DNA of 64,000 nt from Pseudooceanicola marinus. GTDB taxonomy: Bacteria; Pseudomonadota; Alphaproteobacteria; Rhodobacterales; Rhodobacteraceae. This document shows, piece by piece, positions 43,286 to 50,722 of this stretch (its first letter is position 1; every line of letters begins with the position of its first letter). The translations under genes and the position numbers were made by a program. The stretch is taken from NCBI RefSeq assembly GCF_020177265.1, contig NZ_JAIVMC010000016.1, forward strand, positions 1 through 64,000, in the 5' to 3' direction. The notes below the pieces were generated by a model. It was not told the DNA's origin, made no database searches, and saw only the letters and a program-made list of their open reading frames with translations.

Positions 43286-44194
43286 TCAGTGCCCCTTCCG
43301 TGCTTTTTTCTGCTGCGCGGCGCGCACGAAGAAGATCGGCACCACGACGGCGAGGACGGTGATCAGCAGCACCGAGGCGCCGGCGGTGGCCAGGCCGATG
43401 TTCTGACGGTTGAAGAGGTTGTCCATGATGAACTTCGCCGGCAGTTCCGTGGACGAGCCGGGCCCGCCGTTGGTCATCGCCACGACCAGGTCGTAGGTGC
43501 GGATGATGCCCATGAACAGCAGCGTCGCGGCGGTCGCCACGGCGGCGCGCATCTCGGGAATGATGATCGAAACGTAGGTCCGCCACAGCGGGATGCCTTC
43601 CACCCGCGCGGCCTGCCACAGCGATCCGTCGATGCCGCGCAGACCGGCCAGCAGGATGATCATCGCCAGCCCCGCGCCCTGCCACAGACCAGCCAGGGCC
43701 ACGCCGTAGATCGCGGTCTCGGGGTGTTCGATCCAGTCGAAGCGGAAGCTGTCCCAGCCCCAGCCCTGCAGGGTGTTCTGGATGCCGAGGTTGGGGTTCA
43801 TCAGCCACTGCCAGACCAGGCCGGTGACGACGAAGGACACCGCCTGCGGATAGAGGAACAGCGTGCGCAGCGTGTTCTCGAACCGGATCTTGCGATCCAG
43901 CGCGGCGGCCAGCAGGAAGCCCAGCAGAAGGCAGCCCACCACGTAGGTCACGCAGAGGATGCCCATGTTGACCATCGCCGTGTTCCAGCGACGCGCATCG
44001 AACAGGCGCACGTAATGTTCGAACCCCACCAGGTCGGTGGACGGCATGGTGCGCGAGTTGGTGAAGGACAGATAGAAGGTATAGATCGCCGTGCCGACGA
44101 ACAGGCCGAGGGCCGTCAACCAAACCGGGGTGAGGGAGATAAAGGCGGGCCAGTTCCGGAACCTCGGAGGCCGCGTGTCGCTTCTGGGTGTCAT
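43286..44194 (-). CDS. Sugar ABC transporter permease, MalF/UgpA-like
   Basis: A 302-residue inner-membrane permease starting at the ATG at 44194. Hydrophobic helices begin at WLTALGLFVGTAIYTFYLSF; the EAA loop is AARVEGIPLWRTYVSIIIPE. The C-terminal NGGPGSSTELPAKFIMDNLF is typical of CUT1 permeases. A 155-bp gap with a strong hairpin separates it from the solute-binding gene, which usually gives more binding protein than permease. Confidence 0.92.
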   Translation of the reverse strand: MTPRSDTRPPRFRNWPAFISLTPVWLTALGLFVGTAIYTFYLSFTNSRTMPSTDLVGFEHYVRLFDARRWNTAMVNMGILCVTYVVGCLLLGFLLAAALDRKIRFENTLRTLFLYPQAVSFVVTGLVWQWLMNPNLGIQNTLQGWGWDSFRFDWIEHPETAIYGVALAGLWQGAGLAMIILLAGLRGIDGSLWQAARVEGIPLWRTYVSIIIPEMRAAVATAATLLFMGIIRTYDLVVAMTNGGPGSSTELPAKFIMDNLFNRQNIGLATAGASVLLITVLAVVVPIFFVRAAQQKKARKGH

Positions 44195-44256
44195 GGGGCT
44201 CGTCTGTTCATCTACCTGGGGTCTCGGGCCGATACATCGGCGGTACTTGTCAATAA

Positions 44257-44292
44257 GCTCCGGCCCCTGCGGGAGGGCGCGGGGACCGGAGC
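44257..44292 (-). terminator. Hairpin between binding-protein and permease genes
   Basis: GCTCCGG plus CCCC (44257-44267) pairs with GGGG and CCGGAGC (44281-44292) with one bulged A. On the minus strand it follows the binding-protein stop by about 57 bp and is trailed by TTATTG. A role in partial termination or mRNA stabilisation is likely. Confidence 0.6.
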
Positions 44293-44349
44293 GAATGGGA
44301 GATGGCGCAACCTGCGGCGCGCCACCACCCCGATCTTGGTCGGCCTGGC

Positions 44350-45564
44350 TCAGTAGCTCAGCGCGTAGATGAACTCGTCCTGGAAGTCGGCGTAATCATA
44401 GGGGGCCGCCCAGAATTCGTTGATCAGATCGGCCAGGGCACCCTGGACGAAGCGCGGGCTGACGATGGCCATGTCCGCGGCGATCTCGTTCGCCTTCATC
44501 TTCTCGTTCGCCAGCTGTGCGCACATGTCATAGGACGACATGTCGACGTCGGTCCGCGCCGGGAAGGAGCCCTTCAGGGTGGTGAAACCCTTCTGTACTT
44601 CGGGGTCCAGCAGGGTTTCGGCCAGGGCCATCTGGCCTTCGGTGCCCTCTTCGACCTTGGGGAAGGTGAAGGCATCGACGACAATCATCATGTCCTGGTG
44701 GCCGGGGGTGATGGCGCAGCCATAGTCAACGCCCACTTCCTCACCGGCGGCGATGAATTCGCCCTTGGCCCAGTCGCCCTGGAACTGCAGCAGCGCCTCG
44801 TCCCGGATGACCTGGGCGGTGGCGTCGTTCCAGTTCAGGGTGGAAATGCCCTCGCCCACGTAGTCGTGCAGACGGTCGAAGATCTCGATGGCCTGGCGGA
44901 ACTCGTCGGACATCACGATGTCCTCGTTGGCGTTCTGCAGCATGTCGTTGTAGGTGTCCGCGCCCAGGATCGAGACGGCGATCTGGTTGAAGACCTTGTT
45001 GGTCTGCCAGGACTGGCCGGAGAAGGCGAGCGGCATGATACCGGCCTCTTTCGCGGCATCCAGCATCTCAAAGAAGCCGTCCCAGGTGGTGGGCATCTCA
45101 TCATAGCCCAGCTGTTCGGCCAGCGGGATGGAGTAGAAGAACCAGCTCTCGCCGTGCACGGAGATGGGCGAGTAGTAGTACTCGTCATCGCCCTGGAATC
45201 CGCCCATGGCGGTCTTGATCAGCTCGGGCAGCGCGGCTTCGGCCTCTTCGCTCACCACTTCGGTGATCGGCTGCATCAGGTCGCCGGCGATCAGGTCGGC
45301 GGCGTTGCGGCCGGCGATGTAGAACTTCGCGGCGGGCGGATCACCGGCCTGGATGCGAGACATGAAGGCCGCGTCGTCGTTTTCATAACCGGCGACGGAG
45401 GCGTCGACCCAGTTGAAGCCGCGCTCGGCCAGTGCATCCATGACGACCTGCTTGCCCTGGGCCTCGGACCCGGAGACCCAGCTGTTCTGCACTTCGACGT
45501 CTTGCGCGACGGCAACCGAGCCCATCAGGACGGTCGCCAGGGCGGTGGAGGAGACGAGATTCAT
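44350..45564 (-). CDS. Sugar ABC transporter solute-binding protein (family 1, CUT1)
   Basis: Periplasmic binding protein of about 404 residues. The signal peptide MNLVSSTALATVLMGSVAVA ends at VAQ, with cleavage expected near residue 20. The mature protein begins DVEVQNSWVSGSEAQG, close to carbohydrate-binding proteins of glucose/oligosaccharide importers. Two in-frame ATGs exist (45570 and 45564); AGGGA lies 7 nt before the second, which I chose. It is the second gene of the isomerase-led operon. The sugar is unknown. Confidence 0.9.
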   Translation of the reverse strand: MNLVSSTALATVLMGSVAVAQDVEVQNSWVSGSEAQGKQVVMDALAERGFNWVDASVAGYENDDAAFMSRIQAGDPPAAKFYIAGRNAADLIAGDLMQPITEVVSEEAEAALPELIKTAMGGFQGDDEYYYSPISVHGESWFFYSIPLAEQLGYDEMPTTWDGFFEMLDAAKEAGIMPLAFSGQSWQTNKVFNQIAVSILGADTYNDMLQNANEDIVMSDEFRQAIEIFDRLHDYVGEGISTLNWNDATAQVIRDEALLQFQGDWAKGEFIAAGEEVGVDYGCAITPGHQDMMIVVDAFTFPKVEEGTEGQMALAETLLDPEVQKGFTTLKGSFPARTDVDMSSYDMCAQLANEKMKANEIAADMAIVSPRFVQGALADLINEFWAAPYDYADFQDEFIYALSY

Positions 45565-45612
45565 TGGCATTCCCTGTGTTGGAGGAGAGGAGAGCTTTTG
45601 TTGTTGTCCCGA

Positions 45613-46557
45613 TCAGCGCATCAGATGCGCGACCGAGGTTTCCACGAAGGACAGGCTGTCGCGGATCGTGGTGACGGGATCGGCCGATCCGTCCACTTCC
45701 AGCACCATCCAGCCTTCGAAGCCGGCGGCGGCATGGCCTGCGGCCCATGCCTGCCAATGCACCCGGCCCTGGCCCAGGGTGCAGAAATAGTCGCGGTGTT
45801 TGCCGTGCACGTCCGCGTCGATCACGATGTCCAGCGGCATGGGCGCGGTGGCGTCCTTCCAGTGGGTGATGACCAGCCGGTCGGCATGGCGGTTCAGCAC
45901 GGCCACAGGGTCGGACCCGCACAGTAGCAGATGCGCGCTGTCGGGGCAGAGCCCGACGTACAGCGGATCGGTCAGCAGCATGAACAGATCGACGTCGCGG
46001 GCGGTGCACATCACCGAATGGCCTTCGGTGTGCAGCGCGGCGGTCAGGCCCAGGGGGGCCACGGTGGCGCCGATCTCGTTGCACAGCTGCGCAAGCGGGC
46101 GAGCATAGTCGATGTCGACGAACTGCACCGGGGCCTCGCCCTTGGTGCGGCGCATCGGCAGGCCGATCACCAGCGCCTGGCCGCCAAGCGGGGCCAGGAA
46201 GGCGGCCAGCGCATGGGCGTCGGCACAGATCTCGGCCCGCACGGCCGGGTCCGACAGATCGCCGAACCGTTCGAAGTCATGGTAGAAGCCAGAGATGATC
46301 GCCAGGCCCAGCTCATCCAGCCGGGCCTTCACGCCCTCGACGGATCCGTAGGCGCGCAGGGCCATCTTGTAGCCGAGCGGCCCGATCGAGGTTTCCACCC
46401 CGCGCACGCCCGCCTCGGCCACGGCCTCCAGCATCTTGTCCCAGAAGGCGCGCGGATCGGCCTCGGCCAGGGCATTGATCCCGTCGACATCCGCGACCCC
46501 CCAGAAATCCGGGTGGTAGAAGGTGATCAGATCGACGGCATAGTTTCGGTCGGTCAA
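45613..46557 (-). CDS. Sugar phosphate isomerase/epimerase family protein
   Basis: A 314-residue xylose-isomerase-like TIM barrel. Likely metal residues lie in VETSIGPLGY, LTAALHTEGHSVM, GLCPDSAHLLLCGSD, ITHWKDATAP and WMVLEVDGS. The TTG at 46557 is the best start: AAGGA lies 8 nt upstream and family similarity begins there. A longer open frame reaches 46662 but would run through the operator region. It is the first gene of the importer operon, directly behind LacI-type operators. Enzymes of this fold epimerise sugars or cleave 3-keto-glycosides; with the GMC dehydrogenase at 47956 under the same regulator, a 3-keto-glycoside route is possible but not proven. Confidence 0.85.
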   Translation of the reverse strand: MTDRNYAVDLITFYHPDFWGVADVDGINALAEADPRAFWDKMLEAVAEAGVRGVETSIGPLGYKMALRAYGSVEGVKARLDELGLAIISGFYHDFERFGDLSDPAVRAEICADAHALAAFLAPLGGQALVIGLPMRRTKGEAPVQFVDIDYARPLAQLCNEIGATVAPLGLTAALHTEGHSVMCTARDVDLFMLLTDPLYVGLCPDSAHLLLCGSDPVAVLNRHADRLVITHWKDATAPMPLDIVIDADVHGKHRDYFCTLGQGRVHWQAWAAGHAAAGFEGWMVLEVDGSADPVTTIRDSLSFVETSVAHLMR

Positions 46558-46647
46558 AGTCCGTTCCTTGAATTCGGTGCCTTGCGGCCTGTCCGATCCG
46601 TGCCTGCCTCTTGCCGGGCATCGACGGACCCTGTTTGCGCTGTTTGT

Positions 46648-46659
46648 GGTAACGTTTGC
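46648..46659. promoter_or_regulatory. LacI-family operator O1
   Basis: GGTAACGTTTGC matches the O2/O3 palindrome GCAAACGTTTGC at 10 of 12 positions and lies about 90 bp upstream of the isomerase start. Confidence 0.6.
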
Positions 46660-46762
46660 CAAACTGCCGCAGCGTTCAAGCGCTTTTCTGAGTCAGCGGC
46701 AGAGCTTTCCGGAGCCGAACGAGATTTTTCTTGCCAGATGCGCAAAATTTTAGCGCAATGTT

Positions 46763-46774
46763 GCAAACGTTTGC
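46763..46774. promoter_or_regulatory. LacI-family operator O2
   Basis: GCAAACGTTTGC is a perfect 12-bp palindrome with the central CG typical of LacI-family operators, 88 bp upstream of the regulator gene. An identical copy lies at 49650. Confidence 0.75.
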
Positions 46775-46861
46775 CACACGTATGCGGTTTGCACCCCTCG
46801 TCGTTTGCCAATCCGCTCGGCGCGAGGGATCTTGCAGGTCATGAAGGACAAGGGCGATTCG

Positions 46862-47908
46862 ATGTCAGACACGAAACAGAAGAGCGTCTCGCTGCATGAC
46901 GTGGCAGAGGCGGCGGGGGTGTCGGTGTCCACCGTCAGCCGCGCCCTGGCCTTCTCCGACCGGATCAACGCCAAGACCCGCGCCCGCATCCTCGAAACCG
47001 TGCAGGAGCTGGGCTATCACCCCAATATCGCCGCGCGAAACCTGCGCCTGGGCCAGCAGAAGACGATCCTGGCGGTCATGCCCCACCACAAGGGCACGCA
47101 GATCACCACGGTCGCCAACGACGCCCAGCTGGGCATCGAACAGGCGGTGCGTGAACTGGGCTATACCCTGTCGGTGGTCAACATGCGCGACAGCGAACGG
47201 GTGGCGGGCCATGTCCTCGACCTGGTCTATGGCCGGCAGGTGTCGGGCACGATCATCCTGGCGGAAAACCCGATGGAGCTGAACGGCCGCGGCCTGATCG
47301 ACGCGGGCCTTCCCGTGGTCAGCCTGACCGAGGACCTGACGCATCTGGGCATTTCCTCCGTCGTGTCCAGCGACCGTCAGTCGATGATGGAAGCGGTGGA
47401 GATGCTGGCCGGGCTGGGCCACGAGCGCATCTTCTTCATCTCCGGGCCGCAGGGCAGCTATCACAGCCGCCAGCGCGAGGCCGGGGTGCGCTCTGCCATG
47501 ATCCGGCTGTTCGGATCGGACGAGAACCTGGTGAAGTACCGCGCCGATTTCGATGTCGAATCGGGCTGCGCCGCCGCGCGGGAGTTCCTGTCGCTGGACC
47601 ATCGCCCGACCGCCGTCATCTCCTGGGCGGACGAGGTCGCCATGGGGTTCCAGAGCGTTGTGCAGGAGGCCGGGCTGAAGATCCCCGACGACGTGTCGCT
47701 GGTGTCCTTCGACGGGCTTTGCGCGCTGCGCTACACGCAGCCGCCGATCACCACCTTCGATCAGAACGTGCGCGAATTGGGCGCCCATGCGGCGCGGCTG
47801 CTGGTCGACCTGATCGACAACGGCAGCCCGCAGGAAGCCCAGCTGATCGAATACCCCGCGAAGATGTTCGCCGGCCGCTCGGTCGGGGCCCCGGCGAAGC
47901 GGGACTGA
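46862..47908 (+). CDS. LacI-family transcriptional regulator
   Basis: Sugar-responsive repressor. From the ATG at 46862 (AAGGG 9 nt upstream; 46841 is an alternative) it has 348 residues. The LacI HTH and hinge are VSLHDVAEAAGVSVSTVSRA followed by LGYHPNIAARNLRLGQ; the periplasmic-binding-protein-like effector domain follows from about 60. It is divergent from the isomerase-ABC operon and convergent with the GMC gene. Three operator copies bracket these units, so it very likely represses the importer operon, itself and the GMC dehydrogenase. Confidence 0.92.
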   Translation: MSDTKQKSVSLHDVAEAAGVSVSTVSRALAFSDRINAKTRARILETVQELGYHPNIAARNLRLGQQKTILAVMPHHKGTQITTVANDAQLGIEQAVRELGYTLSVVNMRDSERVAGHVLDLVYGRQVSGTIILAENPMELNGRGLIDAGLPVVSLTEDLTHLGISSVVSSDRQSMMEAVEMLAGLGHERIFFISGPQGSYHSRQREAGVRSAMIRLFGSDENLVKYRADFDVESGCAAAREFLSLDHRPTAVISWADEVAMGFQSVVQEAGLKIPDDVSLVSFDGLCALRYTQPPITTFDQNVRELGAHAARLLVDLIDNGSPQEAQLIEYPAKMFAGRSVGAPAKRD

Positions 47909-47955
47909 CCCGCAGGGGCCGGGCGGCGGACCGCCCGACCCAGTAGTGAGTCCGC

Positions 47956-49605
47956 TCAGGCCGCCTGGTCGGTCGTGGCCTTCAGCTCTTCCGCCGCGTG
48001 ACGCGCCACGCGCAGGCTGTGCGCCATCACCGTCAGCGTGGTGCCGGTCACGCCGCAGCTGGCGAAGGCGCTGGCATCGCTGACAACGACGTTAGGCACG
48101 TCCCAGACCTGGCCCCATTCGTTCAGCACCGACCGCGCCGGGTCGTTGCCCATGACGGCCCCGCCGGCCTCGTGGATGGCGGCCCCGATGGTCATGGATT
48201 TATGGAAGAATTTCCGGAACATCGTGCGGCTCAGCCAGTCGGCATCGGGGAAGGGACCCCGACCCAGTTCGCGCAGACCCAGGGGCGAGCCGACGAACTC
48301 CAGCTGCGCGCCCTGCTCTTCCATCAGCGCGATCATGCTGTCCTCGGTGCGCCGCGCCAACAGCTCCTCGTACTCGTGCATCTTGCAGCGGATATGCGGC
48401 GCGGGGATGCCCCAGGCGTCCTTCTTCTTCGGATCCAGGGTGATCCGGTTGTCCGCATGGGGCAGCATCGAGCCGAAGCAGAAGAAGGAGATCCGCGCCG
48501 GCGCATCGGGCGTCGCGGTGTCGGCCCGGCCGACGGACCCCTGCGAGGCGAACTCCAGCCGCTCGGTCATCGGGACCTCGTCGCGCATGATGAAGAAGCC
48601 ACCGATGGAGCCGTAGTAATCGTCGAAATCGGGGAAGGTCTGCTGCCCCTTGGCCCGTGGGTAATCCCCCTGCCCGATCACCGGCACCTGGTCCATGAAA
48701 TAGCGGCCCAGCTGGCCCGCGTTGTTGCCCAGCCCCTGGGGCTGCGTGTCGCTTTTCGAGTTCAGCATCAGGCGCACCGTCTCGATCGGCGAGGCCGCGA
48801 GGACCACCGTGTCGGCGTGGTAGCTCAGCACCGCGCGGGTCTCGCGGTCGATGATCTCTACCCCGGTGGCGCGGTCGCCCTCGGTCAGCACGCGGCGCGC
48901 GATGGCGTTGTAGCGCACGGTCAGTTTGCCCGTGGCCTTGGCGGCGGCCAGCGGCGCCAGCATCCGGTCGCTGCGCGGCGGCAGGATGCGCCAGGGGATC
49001 ACCGGCTTTTTCAGGTGGGCCGCCTCGACATCGGCCTTGAAGGTCTTCTCGGCCTCGGTCAGCGGCACCGGCGCGATCACCTTGCTGTCCGGGGTCGCGG
49101 TCAGGCCATCGGCGTTGCCGTGCAGGCCCAGGACCTCCTCGACCTCGTCGTAATAGGGTGCCATGTCGGCGTAGGAGATCGGCCAGTCCAGCCCCAGCCC
49201 GGCGCGGCTGGCGGGCTTGAAATCGTCATCGGACCAGCGGAACAGCACCCGGCCGAAGACATGGGTGCGGCCGCCTTCCTGGTTGCCGCGCACCCACAGG
49301 AAGGGCGCATCCTTGGGCGTGGTATAGGGGCTCTTGCGGTCGTTGACGTAGAACTTGGCGAACTGCCGGGCAAAGAACATCGCCCGCGCCTGCACCCCCT
49401 GGCCGGTCATCGTGGCCAGGGCCCGGTCCATCAGGTTCACCGTGTTCTTCGGCTTCCGCTCGGACTTCACGAAGTCCGAAGGTTTCTTCTGCTCACCGGA
49501 TTCCAGCATCAGGACGGACAGGCCCTGTGCGGTCAGTTCCTGGGCGGCAACGGCACCGGCGGCGCCAGCTCCGACGATCAGCGCGTCGTATTTCTGTTCA
49601 GACAT
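47956..49605 (-). CDS. GMC-family sugar dehydrogenase-like oxidoreductase
   Basis: A 549-residue FAD enzyme from the ATG at 49605 (GGAAC upstream; the longer frame to 49653 would include the operator). The N-terminal FAD loop is ALIVGAGAAGAVAAQELTAQ. A cap region includes GRVLFRWSDDDFKP. The C-terminal GMC domain has GAAIHEAGGAVMGNDP, supplying the catalytic histidine, then SDASAFASCGVTGTTLTVMA. This subgroup includes gluconate, fructose and glucoside 3-dehydrogenases, often membrane-associated with partner subunits, none of which is seen here. Operator O3 lies 45 bp upstream, placing it in the LacI regulon. Confidence 0.87.
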   Translation of the reverse strand: MSEQKYDALIVGAGAAGAVAAQELTAQGLSVLMLESGEQKKPSDFVKSERKPKNTVNLMDRALATMTGQGVQARAMFFARQFAKFYVNDRKSPYTTPKDAPFLWVRGNQEGGRTHVFGRVLFRWSDDDFKPASRAGLGLDWPISYADMAPYYDEVEEVLGLHGNADGLTATPDSKVIAPVPLTEAEKTFKADVEAAHLKKPVIPWRILPPRSDRMLAPLAAAKATGKLTVRYNAIARRVLTEGDRATGVEIIDRETRAVLSYHADTVVLAASPIETVRLMLNSKSDTQPQGLGNNAGQLGRYFMDQVPVIGQGDYPRAKGQQTFPDFDDYYGSIGGFFIMRDEVPMTERLEFASQGSVGRADTATPDAPARISFFCFGSMLPHADNRITLDPKKKDAWGIPAPHIRCKMHEYEELLARRTEDSMIALMEEQGAQLEFVGSPLGLRELGRGPFPDADWLSRTMFRKFFHKSMTIGAAIHEAGGAVMGNDPARSVLNEWGQVWDVPNVVVSDASAFASCGVTGTTLTVMAHSLRVARHAAEELKATTDQAA

Positions 49606-49649
49606 GCAAGTTCCAGACGTTGATCCCGGGGCAGCCCCGGCAAATTTTG

Positions 49650-49661
49650 GCAAACGTTTGC
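49650..49661. promoter_or_regulatory. LacI-family operator O3
   Basis: GCAAACGTTTGC, identical to O2 at 46763, lies 45 bp upstream of the GMC dehydrogenase start and about 2.9 kb from the divergent control region. The exact 12-bp repetition at two promoter positions supports common control by the LacI-type protein. Confidence 0.75.
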
Positions 49662-49828
49662 AGGATTACACGGCGGGGTGCAATGGGGCCGCGTGGGATT
49701 TGGCCGCCCGCAACAGGCCGGTGCCGCGCCAATTGCCCAGCATTTCAGCAAATCGAACGGTCGCGGGGGCAACAGTCGTGACGGCATCCCGCCCCGTCCG
49801 GGGTCCCGGCGATTGTCTCCCCCGACTC

Positions 49829-49840
49829 ATGTCTGTACAT
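49829..49840. promoter_or_regulatory. HutC-like operator upstream of hutC
   Basis: ATGTCTGTACAT has palindromic outer halves (ATGT/ACAT) and lies about 70 bp upstream of the GntR/HutC start. Related 12-mers occur at 59607, 60813 and 61667. Confidence 0.55.
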
Positions 49841-49910
49841 TTCAACCCTGCTGCCCCGGCCTCGCCGGCCAGGCATTTCAGATCCCAGACCGACAGGACC
49901 CGGCCCGACC

Positions 49911-50645
49911 ATGGCGGCAGCACAGACCGAGACCCTTCATTCCCGCATCCTGGACGAGATCAGCCGCAAGATCATCGACGGCAGTTGGCCCCCGGGCCAT
50001 CAGCTTCCGAAGGAGACCGAGCTGGCGGCGCAGTACGGCGTCTCGCGGATGACAATGAACAAGGTGCTGACCCAGCTGGCGCAGGAAGGCTACGTGATCC
50101 GGCGCAAGCGCACCGGCACCGTGGTCGCCCAGCCCCGGGCGCAGGCGGCGGTGCTGGCGATCAACAACATCCAGGATGAGGTCGCGGCCCTGGGCCGAAG
50201 CTATCGCTGGCACCTGCTGTCCGCCGACACCCGCCCCGGCACCGCCCAGGACCAGCGCCTGCTGGACCTGGATGCAGGCGAGGCCACGGCGGACACCCTG
50301 TTCCTGCAGGGGCTGCACTATTCCAACGACGACCCCTTCTGCCTGGAAACCCGCGCCATCAACCTGGCCGTGGTGCCCGATGCGGCAACGATGGATTTCG
50401 CGACTGAGGTGCCGGGCAGCTGGCTGTTGCAGACCATGCCCTGGACCAACGCGCGCCACCACGTGCGCGCCGTCAACGTCTCGGGCCGCGATGCGACCGC
50501 GCTGAACCTGCCCGTCGGCGCCGCCTGCCTGGAGATCCTGCGCAAGACCCAGATCGAGGGTGACTGGGTGACCTATGTCCGCCTGCTCTACCCCGGCGAG
50601 GCGCATCAGCTGGTGGCGGAGTTCGAGGGTCGCCTGGGCGGCTGA
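49911..50645 (+). CDS. hutC: GntR-family regulator with UTRA domain, HutC-like
   Basis: A 244-residue regulator. The N-terminal winged helix (about 8-72) has GSWPPGHQLPKETELAAQYG and SRMTMNKVLTQLAQEGYVIR; the UTRA effector domain (about 90-235) follows. HutC repressors of this subfamily bind urocanate and control histidine use. It is about 3.2 kb from the hut operon, separated by an alkylsulfatase and a LuxR gene. A shared 12-bp motif upstream of it and of hutI supports HutC function. The name rests on that and on overall resemblance; a related UTRA regulator of another pathway is possible. Confidence 0.78.
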   Translation: MAAAQTETLHSRILDEISRKIIDGSWPPGHQLPKETELAAQYGVSRMTMNKVLTQLAQEGYVIRRKRTGTVVAQPRAQAAVLAINNIQDEVAALGRSYRWHLLSADTRPGTAQDQRLLDLDAGEATADTLFLQGLHYSNDDPFCLETRAINLAVVPDAATMDFATEVPGSWLLQTMPWTNARHHVRAVNVSGRDATALNLPVGAACLEILRKTQIEGDWVTYVRLLYPGEAHQLVAEFEGRLGG

Positions 50646-50682
50646 GCCGCGGTGCCGGCGCGCCCCACCCCGAAAACAGGAA

Positions 50683-50700
50683 CGGGCCCCGAAGGGCCCG
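50683..50700. terminator. Hairpin between convergent hutC and alkylsulfatase
   Basis: CGGGCCC (50683-50689) pairs with GGGCCCG (50694-50700) around a CGAA loop. T-rich but imperfect tails on both strands suggest a bidirectional terminator. Confidence 0.6.
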
Positions 50701-50722
50701 CCCGCGTTTCGCTCAAGGCCGC

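Larger units (their letters stand above)
46558..46861. promoter_or_regulatory. Divergent control region of the sugar operon and lacI gene
   Basis: 304 bp between the isomerase and the LacI-family gene. It holds operator O1 (46648-46659), operator O2 (46763-46774) and an extra half-site CGTTTGCCA (46802-46810), all containing GTTTGC. The AT-rich stretch between them (about 46670-46760) should carry the promoters. Confidence 0.65.
49606..49910. other. Divergent region between the GMC gene and the HutC-type regulator
   Basis: 305 bp without a gene. It holds LacI operator O3 (49650-49661) on the GMC side and a HutC-like site (49829-49840) on the regulator side. The stretch between about 49665 and 49825 shows no further structure I can support. 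Confidence 0.6.
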
